A DNA stretch of 64,000 bases from F23-D06 sp947165685 (GTDB lineage: Bacteria > Bacteroidota > Bacteroidia > Bacteroidales > WCHB1-69): assembly GCA_947165685.1 (NCBI GenBank), contig CAMVBK010000007.1, positions 1 through 64,000 of the forward strand. The letters run 5' to 3'. Of the stretch, positions 6,607-15,905 are shown one piece after another (the first letter of the stretch is position 1; the number at the start of each line of letters is the position of its first letter). A model generated the notes under the pieces. It saw only the letters and a program-made list of their open reading frames with translations, searched no databases and was not told the origin of the DNA. Position numbers and translations under genes: made by a program.

Positions 6607-8736
6607 TTAGTACTTCGGTTCCACCCCCATATTGAAGAAGATGAACGAGTAGATATCGACCACCTCGTCGATGGCCTTGTCTAAGGGCTTGCCGCCGCCG
6701 TGGCCTGCGTTACTCTCGATACGGATAAGATGCGGTTTGTCACCGATGTCGCTGTTCTGCAAGGCAGCCGCGTACTTGAACGAGTGCGCAGGCACCACCC
6801 GGTCGTCGTGGTCAGCGGTGGTCACCAAAATGGCGGGGTACTCCTTGCCGCTTTGGATAGAGTGCAACGGGGAGTATTTGTAGAGGTACTCGAACATTTC
6901 CTTGCTGTCTTCGCTGGTGCCGTAATCCACCGCCCAGTAGCGGCCAATGGTGAACTTATGGTAGCGCAACATGTCCATGACGCCCACCTGCGGGATCGCC
7001 ACCGCGAAGAGGTCGGGGCGTTGGTTCACGACCGCGCCGACGAGCAGTCCGCCGTTGGATCCGCCTTGCAACGCCAATTTCTCCTTGCTGGTATATCCTT
7101 GACTGATCAGGAATTCGGCCGCCGCAATGCAGTCGTCGAAAACGTTCTGCTTTTTCAGCTTCGTGCCGGCCTCATGCCACGCCTTGCCGTACTCGCCGCC
7201 GCCGCGCAGGTTCGCGATGGCCAGCACGCCGCCCTGCTCCAGCCAGGCGACCCGCGTCGCACTGAAGCTCGGGGTGAGCGAGATGTTGAAACCGCCGTAC
7301 CCGTAGAGCAGCGTGGGGTTGCTGCCGTCCATCTTGATGCCCTTCTTATGGGTGATGAACATCGGGACCTTGGTGCCGTCCTTCGAGGTGAAGAACTTCT
7401 GCTCAGTGACGTATTCGTCGGCGTTGAACTTGATCTCGGACTTCTTGTACAGGGTCGATTTGTTCTGGGCTACATCGTAGCGGTAGATCGCCGCCGGGGT
7501 GACGTAGGAGGTCACGGTATAGAAGGTCTCCGTGTCGTCGGCCTCACCGCTGAAGCCGCCGATGGTACCGATCATGTCGTTGTCGAGGTTGCCGAGGAAC
7601 TTGCCGCTCTCATCGAAAATCTTCACGAGTGAGCGGGCATCCTTGGTGTAGTTGGCGATCAGCCGTTTGCCGACGTGGCTCACACCCGTAAGCACTTCGC
7701 CCGGGGTGGCGGGGATGACCTCCGTCCAGCCCATCGTCGTGAGGCTGCCGATCGGGATGCTGATGACCTGGTACTCCGGAGCGTTGTGGTTGGTCATCAC
7801 GAGGAAGTGTCCGTCGATCTCATCAATCACGGCATAATCGTCCGTGAAATCGGTCACAGCTTTGATGAACTGCGCCTTCGGATTTTCCAAATCTTTGTAA
7901 TACAGCGAATTGCCGGACGTGGATTCGCTGCCGTAAATCACCAAGTAGCGTTTGTTGACAACTTCGGCGGAGAAGCTGAGGTTCGGGTTGGTGCGGTCCT
8001 CGTAGGCCAGCCGGTCCTCTTTTTGGTCGGTGCCGACTTTGTGGTAGTAGAGTTTGCCGTTCTCGTTCACGCCGGAGAGCTCGTTCTTGGGTTCCGGAAA
8101 GCGGCTGTAGAAGAAGCCGTCGTCTTTCCAGGCGATGCCGGAGAATTTCACCCACACCAAATGGTCGTCGAGGGTCTTCCCGGTCTCGATATCCTTGACG
8201 TAGATCTCCTGCCAGTCGCTACCGTTGCGGGAGATGGCATAGCCGAGGTAGCGGCCGTCGTCAGAGATGTCGAGTGTGGAGAGCGCAACAGTGCCGTCAT
8301 TGGAGAGCTTGTTGGGGTCGAGCAGTTCCACAGCCTCGCCGTCAAGGGAGTTCTTGTAATAGAGCACGCTTTGGTTTTGCAGACCGTCGTTGCGGTAGAA
8401 GAAATAACGGTCGCCCTTCTTCCACGGCGCGCCCTCCTTCGGGTAGTTCAGCAGGTCTTTCAGGTGCTGCTTCATCTTCTCCCGGAAAGGAATCTGCGAC
8501 AGGAACTTGTCGGTCACCGCGTTCTGGGCCTTCACCCAGTTGGCGGTCTCCTCGGAGTAGTCGTCTTCGAGCCAGCGGTAAGGATCAGGGACGGCCGTGC
8601 CGAAATAGTGATCGACGGTGTCACATTTCTTGGTCTCGGGGTATTCCACCTTGGGAACCCCGCTGCTTTTCTTGTTGCAAGATACCGACATCATGATGGT
8701 GCTTAATGCTAAAATACTGATAATTAGATTTTTCAT
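6607..8736 (-). CDS. prolyl oligopeptidase family serine peptidase (S9A), lipoprotein
   Basis: 709 residues, the usual length. A lipoprotein signal (MMSVSC, Cys ~20) precedes the family start YPETKKCDTVDHYFGTAVPD and PYRWLEDD. A propeller region (~70-420) is followed by an alpha/beta-hydrolase domain with nucleophile GGSNGGLLVGA (Ser ~560), Asp ~645 in DHDDRVVPAHSF and His ~679 in SNAGHGGGK. The family cuts short peptides after proline. The lipobox suggests attachment to a membrane, facing the periplasm or outer surface. It stands alone; a -7 element lies 30 bases upstream. Confidence 0.95.
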   Translation of the reverse strand: MKNLIISILALSTIMMSVSCNKKSSGVPKVEYPETKKCDTVDHYFGTAVPDPYRWLEDDYSEETANWVKAQNAVTDKFLSQIPFREKMKQHLKDLLNYPKEGAPWKKGDRYFFYRNDGLQNQSVLYYKNSLDGEAVELLDPNKLSNDGTVALSTLDISDDGRYLGYAISRNGSDWQEIYVKDIETGKTLDDHLVWVKFSGIAWKDDGFFYSRFPEPKNELSGVNENGKLYYHKVGTDQKEDRLAYEDRTNPNLSFSAEVVNKRYLVIYGSESTSGNSLYYKDLENPKAQFIKAVTDFTDDYAVIDEIDGHFLVMTNHNAPEYQVISIPIGSLTTMGWTEVIPATPGEVLTGVSHVGKRLIANYTKDARSLVKIFDESGKFLGNLDNDMIGTIGGFSGEADDTETFYTVTSYVTPAAIYRYDVAQNKSTLYKKSEIKFNADEYVTEQKFFTSKDGTKVPMFITHKKGIKMDGSNPTLLYGYGGFNISLTPSFSATRVAWLEQGGVLAIANLRGGGEYGKAWHEAGTKLKKQNVFDDCIAAAEFLISQGYTSKEKLALQGGSNGGLLVGAVVNQRPDLFAVAIPQVGVMDMLRYHKFTIGRYWAVDYGTSEDSKEMFEYLYKYSPLHSIQSGKEYPAILVTTADHDDRVVPAHSFKYAAALQNSDIGDKPHLIRIESNAGHGGGKPLDKAIDEVVDIYSFIFFNMGVEPKY

Positions 8737-8765
8737 TGACAGGATATTTGAATTGATTCGTAATG

Positions 8766-8773
8766 CAAAGATA
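8766..8773 (-). promoter_or_regulatory. -7 element of the prolyl oligopeptidase promoter
   Basis: TATCTTTG on the minus strand, 30 bases before the ATG. No clear -33 TTG at 19-21 bases. Confidence 0.5.
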
Positions 8774-8854
8774 GATTTTTTAATCTACCGAACACATTGT
8801 ACATAAAAAAGGGCACAGCTCCACGACCGTACCCCAATTTTAAATTTTAAATTC

Positions 8855-9259
8855 TTAATTAACACGCGCTTTCGCCGGCATTAGCCTGGCGCAGTGGTCG
8901 ATAATGGCATTCGCATACTCAAAACCCGAATCGCATACTTTCTTGTTTTTTGTGCCGTCGTAGCCCATAAACAGATGCATGGCTTCATAGCCGTCCACAA
9001 CGGAAGCCAGTAGCTTTTTGTCACGCTTGCCGGCCGCTTCCTTGTACTTTCCTATGTCAGGACGGCCCTTACGCTTGGATATGCCGAACAACGCGTCCAG
9101 CACAATCAGACAACCGCTCCACAGAGCGTTCCCCGCCATCTTCACGTACTTGCTGTCGTTATAGCGCTTCAATTCGGGATCGTAGTCGGCCTTCTCAATG
9201 ACCTCCTCGGCATTGGCCACATACCGCCGGGCTTCTTCAATGGGATCTTTCTTTTCCAT
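8855..9259 (-). CDS. DUF5618-like protein
   Basis: 134 residues from the ATG at 9259 (MEKKDPIEEARRYVANAEEV); a longer frame to 9310 has no support and would cover the promoter. The protein is helical, with YVKMAGNALWSGCLIVLDAL near the centre, a pattern I associate with the DUF5618 family common in Bacteroidota. There is no signal peptide, so it is cytoplasmic. No function is known to me. A promoter is present at 9297-9330. Confidence 0.7.
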   Translation of the reverse strand: MEKKDPIEEARRYVANAEEVIEKADYDPELKRYNDSKYVKMAGNALWSGCLIVLDALFGISKRKGRPDIGKYKEAAGKRDKKLLASVVDGYEAMHLFMGYDGTKNKKVCDSGFEYANAIIDHCARLMPAKARVN

Positions 9260-9296
9260 GATTTCCTTATATTGATGACATTCATCTTTAACGCCG

Positions 9297-9330
9297 CAAA
9301 GATACAACAAAAACGATTGTCAATCTCAAA
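9297..9330 (-). promoter_or_regulatory. Bacteroidota promoter for the DUF5618 gene
   Basis: On the minus strand TTTG (9327-9330) is 22 bases before TATCTTTG (9297-9304), about 38 bases before the ATG at 9259. Confidence 0.65.
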
Positions 9331-9503
9331 CATCAAAAAATATTTTTATAGTTAATAATCAACACTTTACAATTCAGCAAATATTTATTTTAAGAAATAA
9401 TTGTTAACATCATTTTCATTTTTCAGAAAATTTCGTCACCACACACGCTTTTCGGGACAATATCTGCGGATTGCGAAAACACTCGAAAACAGCGGCAATT
9501 TCA

Positions 9504-9538
9504 TTTGTCTGTGTGTATTCATAATTTATGTACATTTG
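9504..9538 (+). promoter_or_regulatory. Bacteroidota promoter for recQ
   Basis: TTTG (9504-9507), 23 bases, then TACATTTG (9531-9538). The ATG follows 21 bases later. The spacing is slightly longer than the published 19-21. Confidence 0.55.
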
Positions 9539-9559
9539 CCGTTGTTTTGAATCAATCTG

Positions 9560-11443
9560 ATGGAACAGGCACAAGACTTGCGAAAACTCGCCCGCGAGGC
9601 GCTGAAGCGACACTGGGGCTACGACAGCTTCCGGCCGTTGCAGGAGGACATCATCCTGTCGGTTTTGGAAGGGCGCGACACACTCGCGCTGCTGCCCACC
9701 GGCGGCGGCAAGTCGATATGCTTCCAGGTGCCCGCGCTCGTGAAGGGCGGCCTCTGCATCGTGGTCTCCCCGCTCATCGCGCTGATGAAGGACCAGGTGG
9801 AGCATCTCCGCGCCCGCCACATCAAGGCCGGCGCCATCTACTCCGGTATGCGCCAGAGCGAGCTTCAGGCCACCATCGACAACGCCCTCTTCGATCCCGA
9901 GTACCGCTTCCTCTACGTCTCCCCTGAACGCCTCCAGACCGAAAGCTTCAAGACCAACTTCGCACGCATGCCCGTCAGGATGATCGCCGTCGATGAGGCA
10001 CACTGCATCTCCCAGTGGGGCTATGACTTCCGGCCGCCGTACCTCGAAATCGCGAAGATCCGGAAAGTATTCCCCGAAGTGCCAGTGCTCGCCCTCACCG
10101 CCACCGCCACTCCCGAGGTGGTCAAGGACATTCAGCAGCGGCTGGAGTTCAAGGCCGAAAACGTCTTCCAAAAGAGCTTTAAACGTCCGAACCTCACCTA
10201 TTTCGTGGTCTATGAGGAGGACAAGAACAGCCGCATGCTGCGCATCATGAACCGCTACCCGGGCTCGGGCATCGTGTATGTGCGCAACCGCAAACGCACC
10301 GCCGAGACCGCCGAGTTCCTGCGCCAGAACGGCATCTCCGCCGACCATTACCACGCCGGCCTCGACCCGCGCGACCGCGACCGCAAGCAGCAGAGCTGGA
10401 TGAAGGGCGAAACCCGCGTAATGGTCGCCACCAACGCCTTCGGCATGGGCATCGACAAGCCCGACGTGCGCTTCGTGGTGCACATCGACCTGCCCGACAC
10501 CTTGGAGGCCTATTTCCAAGAGGCCGGGCGCGGCGGCCGCGACGAACAGCCCGCCGTCGCTATCCTGCTCTACGACCACAACGACATCGCGCAGCTCAAA
10601 CGCAACTTCACCTTCACCTTCCCCGAACTCGACCGCGTGCGCGAGGTCTATCGCGAACTATGCCAGGACCACCACATCGAGCTCGGCACCGGACAAGGCC
10701 GATCGTTTCCCTTTTCCATGGAACGGCACGCCCACGCCGTGAAGATGAACGCCACACAGTACTTCAACGCGCTGAAACTGCTACAGAACATCGGCGTGAT
10801 TCTTGTCTCCGAACATCTGCGCGAAAAATCCGAACTGCAGTTCCAGCTCGACGGCGACCAACTGCTGCGCTACCAAAAAGAGCACCCCGAATCCGAGCCG
10901 CTGATCACCGTCATCCTGCGCTCCTATACCGGAGTCTTCTCCCAATTTGCAGACATCGACGAACGACTGATTGCCAACCGGCTGGAAACCACGGAAGAAT
11001 CTGTTATCGAACAACTTAAACAGCTCCGAAGCGAAAAAATACTCTCCTACCAGCCCCGCAGCAACATCCCGCTGATCGTCTTCCTCAAGGACCGCATCAA
11101 CGAAAAATACCTCTACTTCGACAAGAAAATCTACGATTTCCGGAAGGAGAAGGCCGCAGAACGACTTGCCGCCGTGGAAAACTACGTCAAGACGGACAAC
11201 GTTTGCCGGAGTCAGCTACTGCTGCAGTATTTCGGGGAGTGGGACAGCACCCCCTGCGGGGAATGCGACGTGTGCCGCCGACACCAGACGCAACGAATCC
11301 GAAACAAGTCTTTTGAATTGATTTCCAACGAGATAAAGAATCTTCAACAAGCGGGGTTCGCCCCGAAAGAGATTCTCGCCGAGTTGTCGAAAAAGTATGA
11401 GGAGCCGCAGATTGTGGAGGTGATGAGGTGGATGGCGGATTGA
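9560..11443 (+). CDS. recQ: ATP-dependent DNA helicase RecQ
   Basis: 627 residues. It starts WGYDSFRPLQEDIILSVLEG, followed by LPTGGGKSICFQVPAL (Walker A), the DEAH box VDEAHCISQWGYDFRPPY, the motif V/VI region TNAFGMGIDKPDVRFVVHID and EAGRGGRD. A zinc-binding RQC module follows (CRSQLLLQYFGE, CGECDVC). The C-terminus has a short helical tail and no visible HRDC domain, so it is a shorter RecQ type. Role: 3'-5' unwinding in recombination and fork repair. A 9-bp tandem array starts on the base after its TGA. Confidence 0.96.
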   Translation: MEQAQDLRKLAREALKRHWGYDSFRPLQEDIILSVLEGRDTLALLPTGGGKSICFQVPALVKGGLCIVVSPLIALMKDQVEHLRARHIKAGAIYSGMRQSELQATIDNALFDPEYRFLYVSPERLQTESFKTNFARMPVRMIAVDEAHCISQWGYDFRPPYLEIAKIRKVFPEVPVLALTATATPEVVKDIQQRLEFKAENVFQKSFKRPNLTYFVVYEEDKNSRMLRIMNRYPGSGIVYVRNRKRTAETAEFLRQNGISADHYHAGLDPRDRDRKQQSWMKGETRVMVATNAFGMGIDKPDVRFVVHIDLPDTLEAYFQEAGRGGRDEQPAVAILLYDHNDIAQLKRNFTFTFPELDRVREVYRELCQDHHIELGTGQGRSFPFSMERHAHAVKMNATQYFNALKLLQNIGVILVSEHLREKSELQFQLDGDQLLRYQKEHPESEPLITVILRSYTGVFSQFADIDERLIANRLETTEESVIEQLKQLRSEKILSYQPRSNIPLIVFLKDRINEKYLYFDKKIYDFRKEKAAERLAAVENYVKTDNVCRSQLLLQYFGEWDSTPCGECDVCRRHQTQRIRNKSFELISNEIKNLQQAGFAPKEILAELSKKYEEPQIVEVMRWMAD

Positions 11444-11525
11444 TTTAGGATGTTTAGGATGTTTAGGATGTTTAGGAAGATTAGGAAGTTTAGGAAGATT
11501 AGGAAGTTTAGTATGTTTAGTATAT
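11444..11525 (+). repeat. 9-bp tandem array starting at the recQ stop codon
   Basis: TTTAGGATG repeated about four times, then TTTAGGAAG/ATTAGGAAG variants and TTTAGTATG. The first unit begins directly after TGA 11441-11443. No start codon or ORF of interest uses it. Confidence 0.85.
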
Positions 11526-11598
11526 TTTTTTGGGGGTGGGGTTGTCACAAATGGGGAGAGATTTCGTTATAAACATGATATAGTAAGGTATTCGAATT

Positions 11599-13872
11599 AT
11601 GAAAAAGTTTTACACACTACTGATTATCAGCGTATTATCAACAAGCGGATCACTTTTCGCGCAGTACGCGCCGTGGCAGCCGTCGCAGGGGCCGTTGAAC
11701 TTCAACACCATCTCGGCACCCTACGTAAAGTGCACCTACAGCACCAGCTTAGACTGGAGTGGCGACAATGAACCGCCCGCTATCACCAGCCCGGGCATCA
11801 ACCAAAGTAACGGCAGAGTCTCGCACCGCATCGTCACCACCAACGGTAATGACCCGTGCCGCTGCGAAAGCCTTGGCGGGTCCAATTACTACCACGAACC
11901 CATCCTCCCCCCGAGCTGGAACATGGACTGGAACAATCCACAGGACACCGTCGTCATGTTGGGCTGCAACGATTGTTCCAGTGGTTGTGCAGTGTGTAAT
12001 GACCACTCCCAAATCGAGTACTGGTTTTACCCGCAGGAGGGCAACAGCACCCTGTTGGTCATGTTCACCTTTGCCGAGGAAGATGTCACCACCCACAATG
12101 CCAGCAACCAGAACAACCAATGCCAAGGCACTTGTTATTCTACAAAAAACCCGCAATTCTACATTGAGGTGCTGGACGGGGAGACCGGGCAACTGATTCC
12201 GAGCGGCTACTACAAAAGGCAGAACGGCACGCCGAACCCCAACTGGCCCTACAACCGGTTCATGGCCTGCCCCGACGGTTGCCAAAGCTGTGAATCCACT
12301 CAGGTTGGTCCCGACCAATACGGCATCACCACTTACTATTGGGCCCATCCGAAGGCCACCCCCACCACATTCAACTTCCGCAGGTGTCCCTCAAGTCAAA
12401 CCAGCGGACACTCGTCCCAAACCGTGGGCTGGTTCGAGTACAAGCCCATCGCCTTCGACCTGAGCGCCCACGCCGCGCAGCACCGCTCGGTGAAGCTGCG
12501 CATCCGCTGCTACGCCTGCTCCGCCGAATTCCACTGGGCATACTGCATGTTCACGGCCAAGATGATTCCCAACGCCATCCAGGTGGATGCCTGCGGCAAC
12601 GAGGATGTGGCACTGTCGGTACCCCCCGGATTCAGGGAAACCCACTCCTACATCTGGCACTTCGGCTACGACTCCTTGGATGCCTGCAACCGCTACCTGA
12701 ACGTGGACGATCCACCGGCCGGCATCACCTGCAACGGTCTCTACGACATTTACATCAACCGCGACAGCGCACGCCTCTGGCCCTACTACCGCTGCGAAAT
12801 GTACTCCTACACCGGAGCACCCTTCGTTTATGAAGCACACATCAAGTCCTACTATCTGGATGCCGGCTTCGACTTTGAGCAGAAATACGACAACTGCGAC
12901 CTGACCGTGCAATTCCACGACACCAGTTCAATCATCAGCGTGATTCCCCCGACCTCCGCCGGAGCCACGGAAGACACCATCGTGCAGCAAACACAGTTCA
13001 TCCAATGGCAAGTGAAACGGTTCGGGCAGTTCATCCAGTTCGCCGAGAACGACACCACCCCCACCTACACCTTCGACAACTCCACCGTCGATACGACCAC
13101 CGGCGAGGCCACCATCCGTATCATCATCCAAGATGAGGAGCAACGCTGCTCCGACACCTTGGAGAAGACCATCTTCCTGGACCTCACCGCCCTGCAGACC
13201 AATTTCGGGACCGACACCATCTACACTTGCGAAGAAAAGCTGCCTTACGTGTATGACGCGGCCTACTTCGGCGACACACAGAGCTGGTCCACCGAAGGCA
13301 CACGCCGCGTCAAGTACGAAAGCTTGGGCTGGAACGGCTGCGACAGCTTGGTTGACGTCACCCTTATCATCCGCAAACCCAAAGTGAACGTCGTCTTCGA
13401 CCTCGACTACTGCGACGAGTTCACCACCACTCTCTCGGCGGAAACGGAGAGCGACGTGACGGAATACAAATGGAACACGGGCGAGACCACCCCGAGCATC
13501 ACCATCACCACGCCGGGCACCTACAGCGTGGTCATCACCGACGAGGAAGGCTGTGTTTCCGACCCGCCCGGCACCATCACCATCCCCGCCTGCAAGCCGT
13601 TCCTCAACTTAGCCAACTCCATCACTCCGAGCAACATGGATGGCATCAACGACTACTTCTTCATCCCGCAGAGCAACCTCATCCAAGAGCTGGAGTTCAC
13701 GGTCTATAACCGCAACGGCGACATGGTCTATCACACCACCAACAAGGACTTCCGCTGGAACGGTTCCGAAAACGGCAAGCTCTTTGTCGGAGCCACTTAC
13801 ACATACACCTTGTATATCATTGATTACGAAGGCATCTCTTCCCGACACAAAGGGTCCATCACCATTCTTTAG
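11599..13872 (+). CDS. T9SS cargo protein with gliding-motility-type (type B) C-terminal domain
   Basis: 757 residues. The signal peptide (residues 1-21, ends LFAQ) is followed by a cysteine-rich region (~60-320; e.g. DPCRC, CNDCSSGCAVC, CPDGCQSCE) that I do not recognise. Then come PKD/Ig-like strands with the segment TEYKWNTGETTPSITITTPG (~625). The end (~665-757) is the CHU_C/gliding-motility sorting domain: ITPSNMDGINDYFFIP, FTVYNRNGDMVYHT and FRWNGSENGKL. Such proteins cross the outer membrane through the type IX system and are anchored or released. The function of the Cys-rich part is unknown; possibly adhesion or glycan binding. Confidence 0.88.
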   Translation: MKKFYTLLIISVLSTSGSLFAQYAPWQPSQGPLNFNTISAPYVKCTYSTSLDWSGDNEPPAITSPGINQSNGRVSHRIVTTNGNDPCRCESLGGSNYYHEPILPPSWNMDWNNPQDTVVMLGCNDCSSGCAVCNDHSQIEYWFYPQEGNSTLLVMFTFAEEDVTTHNASNQNNQCQGTCYSTKNPQFYIEVLDGETGQLIPSGYYKRQNGTPNPNWPYNRFMACPDGCQSCESTQVGPDQYGITTYYWAHPKATPTTFNFRRCPSSQTSGHSSQTVGWFEYKPIAFDLSAHAAQHRSVKLRIRCYACSAEFHWAYCMFTAKMIPNAIQVDACGNEDVALSVPPGFRETHSYIWHFGYDSLDACNRYLNVDDPPAGITCNGLYDIYINRDSARLWPYYRCEMYSYTGAPFVYEAHIKSYYLDAGFDFEQKYDNCDLTVQFHDTSSIISVIPPTSAGATEDTIVQQTQFIQWQVKRFGQFIQFAENDTTPTYTFDNSTVDTTTGEATIRIIIQDEEQRCSDTLEKTIFLDLTALQTNFGTDTIYTCEEKLPYVYDAAYFGDTQSWSTEGTRRVKYESLGWNGCDSLVDVTLIIRKPKVNVVFDLDYCDEFTTTLSAETESDVTEYKWNTGETTPSITITTPGTYSVVITDEEGCVSDPPGTITIPACKPFLNLANSITPSNMDGINDYFFIPQSNLIQELEFTVYNRNGDMVYHTTNKDFRWNGSENGKLFVGATYTYTLYIIDYEGISSRHKGSITIL

Positions 13873-13913
13873 GCACATTCATCAACAGAAAATCATTTTA
13901 ATTTTTGGTAAAT

Positions 13914-14882
13914 ATGAAGAAAATAGTCCTATTTTTTGTTATTTTGGCAGGCATGACAAGTTTGCGGGCGCAGAATACCATCACCAACAGCGACTTCGAA
14001 CTGTGGTCATACGGGAAACCAGTGAACTGGACGGTTGCTTTGCACGGCAACATCACCTCTTTCGTCAACCTCCCCGTGGAGGTGAATTTCGGCAGCAAAT
14101 CCACCGACGCGCACTCGGGCACGGCTGCCGTGAAACTGCAGTCGGCCGACTTCTCCATCCCCTACACCCAATACAACTTCAACATCCCCGGCATTTTGCA
14201 GGCAGGTGAGTCGGAGGGTTTCTCCATTCCGTTAGAAGACATCATGGCCATCGTCCAAGCGATGCAAGACACCACCGGCGGCGGCTTTGACCCCTCAAAC
14301 CTGTCGTCGCTGGCCAGCTTGGCCAAGATACTGGCTCCCGGCGTGCCCTGCACCGTTACCCCCACCTCCGTTTCCGCGTGGGTTAAATATCAACCGCAGG
14401 AAGGCGACCAGATGATGATGGTTGCCATGACCAAGCTGAACGGAACGCCCGTCAGTTATGCCTACGAAATGTTCAACCCGGCGAATCCGGACGCCTACGA
14501 ACAGATTGCCGTTAACTTCAATGAAGCAGGCGCCGAATGCGACTCCATCATGATTATCATACTCTCCTCGCTGCAGATGGGAAGCAGCTCCGTACTGTGC
14601 GTGGACGATGTCAGCCTCAACTACAGCGGTGTCAGCATTTCCCTTTGGGGCAAGCACAATGGTGAAATCTACCCCAACCCCGCCAGCGACAGGCTTCACA
14701 TTCGGCCGGCAAGCGGCAACACCTACCGCTGGACGCTCACCGACCTCACTGGAAAAACCCTGCAGTCGGGCGAAGCCTCTGGAGAGACCAACATTGACAC
14801 AAAATCCTTTTCCTCAGGGATTTACCTGCTCCAAATTGACGAAGGAGGAGACCATTCCGTCACCAAAGTCGTGATACGCTGA
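13914..14882 (+). CDS. T9SS cargo protein with Por_Secre_tail (type A) domain
   Basis: 322 residues from the ATG at 13914 (MKKIVLFFVILAGMTSLRAQ is the signal peptide); an ATG nine bases upstream is in frame but less natural. Then comes a jelly-roll-like domain (NSDFELWSYGKPVNW, later SAWVKYQPQEGDQMMMV) of the kind seen in putative carbohydrate-binding proteins. The C-terminal sorting tail is EIYPNPASDRLHIRP, LTDLTGKTLQSGE and SSGIYLLQID. It lies 41 bases after the type B protein. Its TGA overlaps the ATG of the dihydrouridine synthase gene by one base, so the two may be translated together. Confidence 0.88.
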   Translation: MKKIVLFFVILAGMTSLRAQNTITNSDFELWSYGKPVNWTVALHGNITSFVNLPVEVNFGSKSTDAHSGTAAVKLQSADFSIPYTQYNFNIPGILQAGESEGFSIPLEDIMAIVQAMQDTTGGGFDPSNLSSLASLAKILAPGVPCTVTPTSVSAWVKYQPQEGDQMMMVAMTKLNGTPVSYAYEMFNPANPDAYEQIAVNFNEAGAECDSIMIIILSSLQMGSSSVLCVDDVSLNYSGVSISLWGKHNGEIYPNPASDRLHIRPASGNTYRWTLTDLTGKTLQSGEASGETNIDTKSFSSGIYLLQIDEGGDHSVTKVVIR

Positions 14883-15823
14883 TGCAACCTGAAATCTGGT
14901 TGGCACCGCTGCACGGGATCACCTCCCGGACGTTCCGAAACACCCTATGCCGTCACTTTGGCGGCATAGATTTTTTTATGTCCCCGTTCCTGCCCGCGCA
15001 GCCGCAAGGGAAACTCAACCCGAAGGTCTGGCAGGACATCGACCCCGGCCTCAACACCGCCTTGCCCCTCGTTCCGCAGCTCATGGGCAACCGTCCGGAG
15101 GCTGTCGCGGAGACGATGGCAATGCTGCACGACCGGTGGGGCCACAGTCGATTCAACCTCAACATCGGTTGTCCCTCTTCACCCGTGGTGCGCCACACGC
15201 GCGGATGCGGCCTCATGCCCCACCCCGACCTGGTGGAAGCCATCGTCAGGGAGGCCACCAGCAAGACACCGTTCCGCCTCTCGCTGAAGATGCGGCTCGG
15301 CCTGCACGATGCTAACGAAGGACGGGAAATCCTGCGCCGGCTCAACCAATATCCATTGGACTTCATCGTCATCCATCCCCGTTTGGGCGATGAGCAATAC
15401 AGCGGCACACCGCACTGGGACCTGTTCGAAGAATTCCTGTCCATCACCACCCACAACGTGATTTACAGCGGCGACATCTTCACGAGGGAAGACTTTTTGT
15501 CGCTTTCCAAGAAGTTTCCGCAGGTGAAGGGCTGGATGTTGGGAAGAGGGATGTTGCGGAATCCCTTCCTGGCAGAGGAAATCAAGGGCATGGCGACCGG
15601 AGACCGGCAAGCCCGCTTCCTGGCGTTTCACGAGCGGCTCACAGAGGTGTTGCTGCCTCTACGGGGGGAAAGCGGCACGCTGGCGAACCTGAAGGAGCTG
15701 TGGCACTATTTCGCGGATTTCGCCGACACGCCCGGCACGGAACTGCAGCAGCTGCTGCGCATCACGGAACTGGAAAGGTTCTCGCACCGGTCGCGACAGC
15801 TTTTGCAACCGAAAGGGTTGTAA
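14882..15823 (+). CDS. tRNA-dihydrouridine synthase
   Basis: 313 residues. TIM-barrel start WLAPLHGITSRTFRN, FNLNIGCPSSPVVRHTRGCG (catalytic Cys in GCP), LSLKMRLGL (Lys), IVIHPRL (His), VIYSGDIF and GWMLGRGMLRNPF (FMN phosphate binding). These are the core Dus motifs. The enzyme reduces uridines in tRNA D-loops using FMN and NADPH. The usual glycine-rich box after the Cys is changed to RGCGLM. The one-base overlap with an exported-protein gene is unusual for a tRNA enzyme. Subclass (A, B or C) cannot be settled by eye. Confidence 0.92.
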   Translation: MQPEIWLAPLHGITSRTFRNTLCRHFGGIDFFMSPFLPAQPQGKLNPKVWQDIDPGLNTALPLVPQLMGNRPEAVAETMAMLHDRWGHSRFNLNIGCPSSPVVRHTRGCGLMPHPDLVEAIVREATSKTPFRLSLKMRLGLHDANEGREILRRLNQYPLDFIVIHPRLGDEQYSGTPHWDLFEEFLSITTHNVIYSGDIFTREDFLSLSKKFPQVKGWMLGRGMLRNPFLAEEIKGMATGDRQARFLAFHERLTEVLLPLRGESGTLANLKELWHYFADFADTPGTELQQLLRITELERFSHRSRQLLQPKGL

Positions 15824-15829
15824 AAAGTG

Positions 15830-15837
15830 TATATTTG
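15830..15837 (+). promoter_or_regulatory. -7 element before the 1334-residue T9SS gene
   Basis: TATATTTG fits TAnnTTTG, 68 bases before the ATG at 15906. A TTTG lies 24 bases upstream, a longer gap than usual. A short hairpin (CAACC GAAAG GGTTG) just before could end the dus transcript, but it has no T-run. Confidence 0.5.
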
Positions 15838-15905
15838 CCGTTTGGTATTCCTTTCTAAAGGAATCCGCAATATATTGAATATCAAATTATTTAAAATAAT
15901 AGAGT

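Noticed and set aside
9416..10579. 387-codon minus-strand ORF covering the recQ start
   Set aside because: Overlaps the certain recQ gene and its promoter; no recognisable protein.
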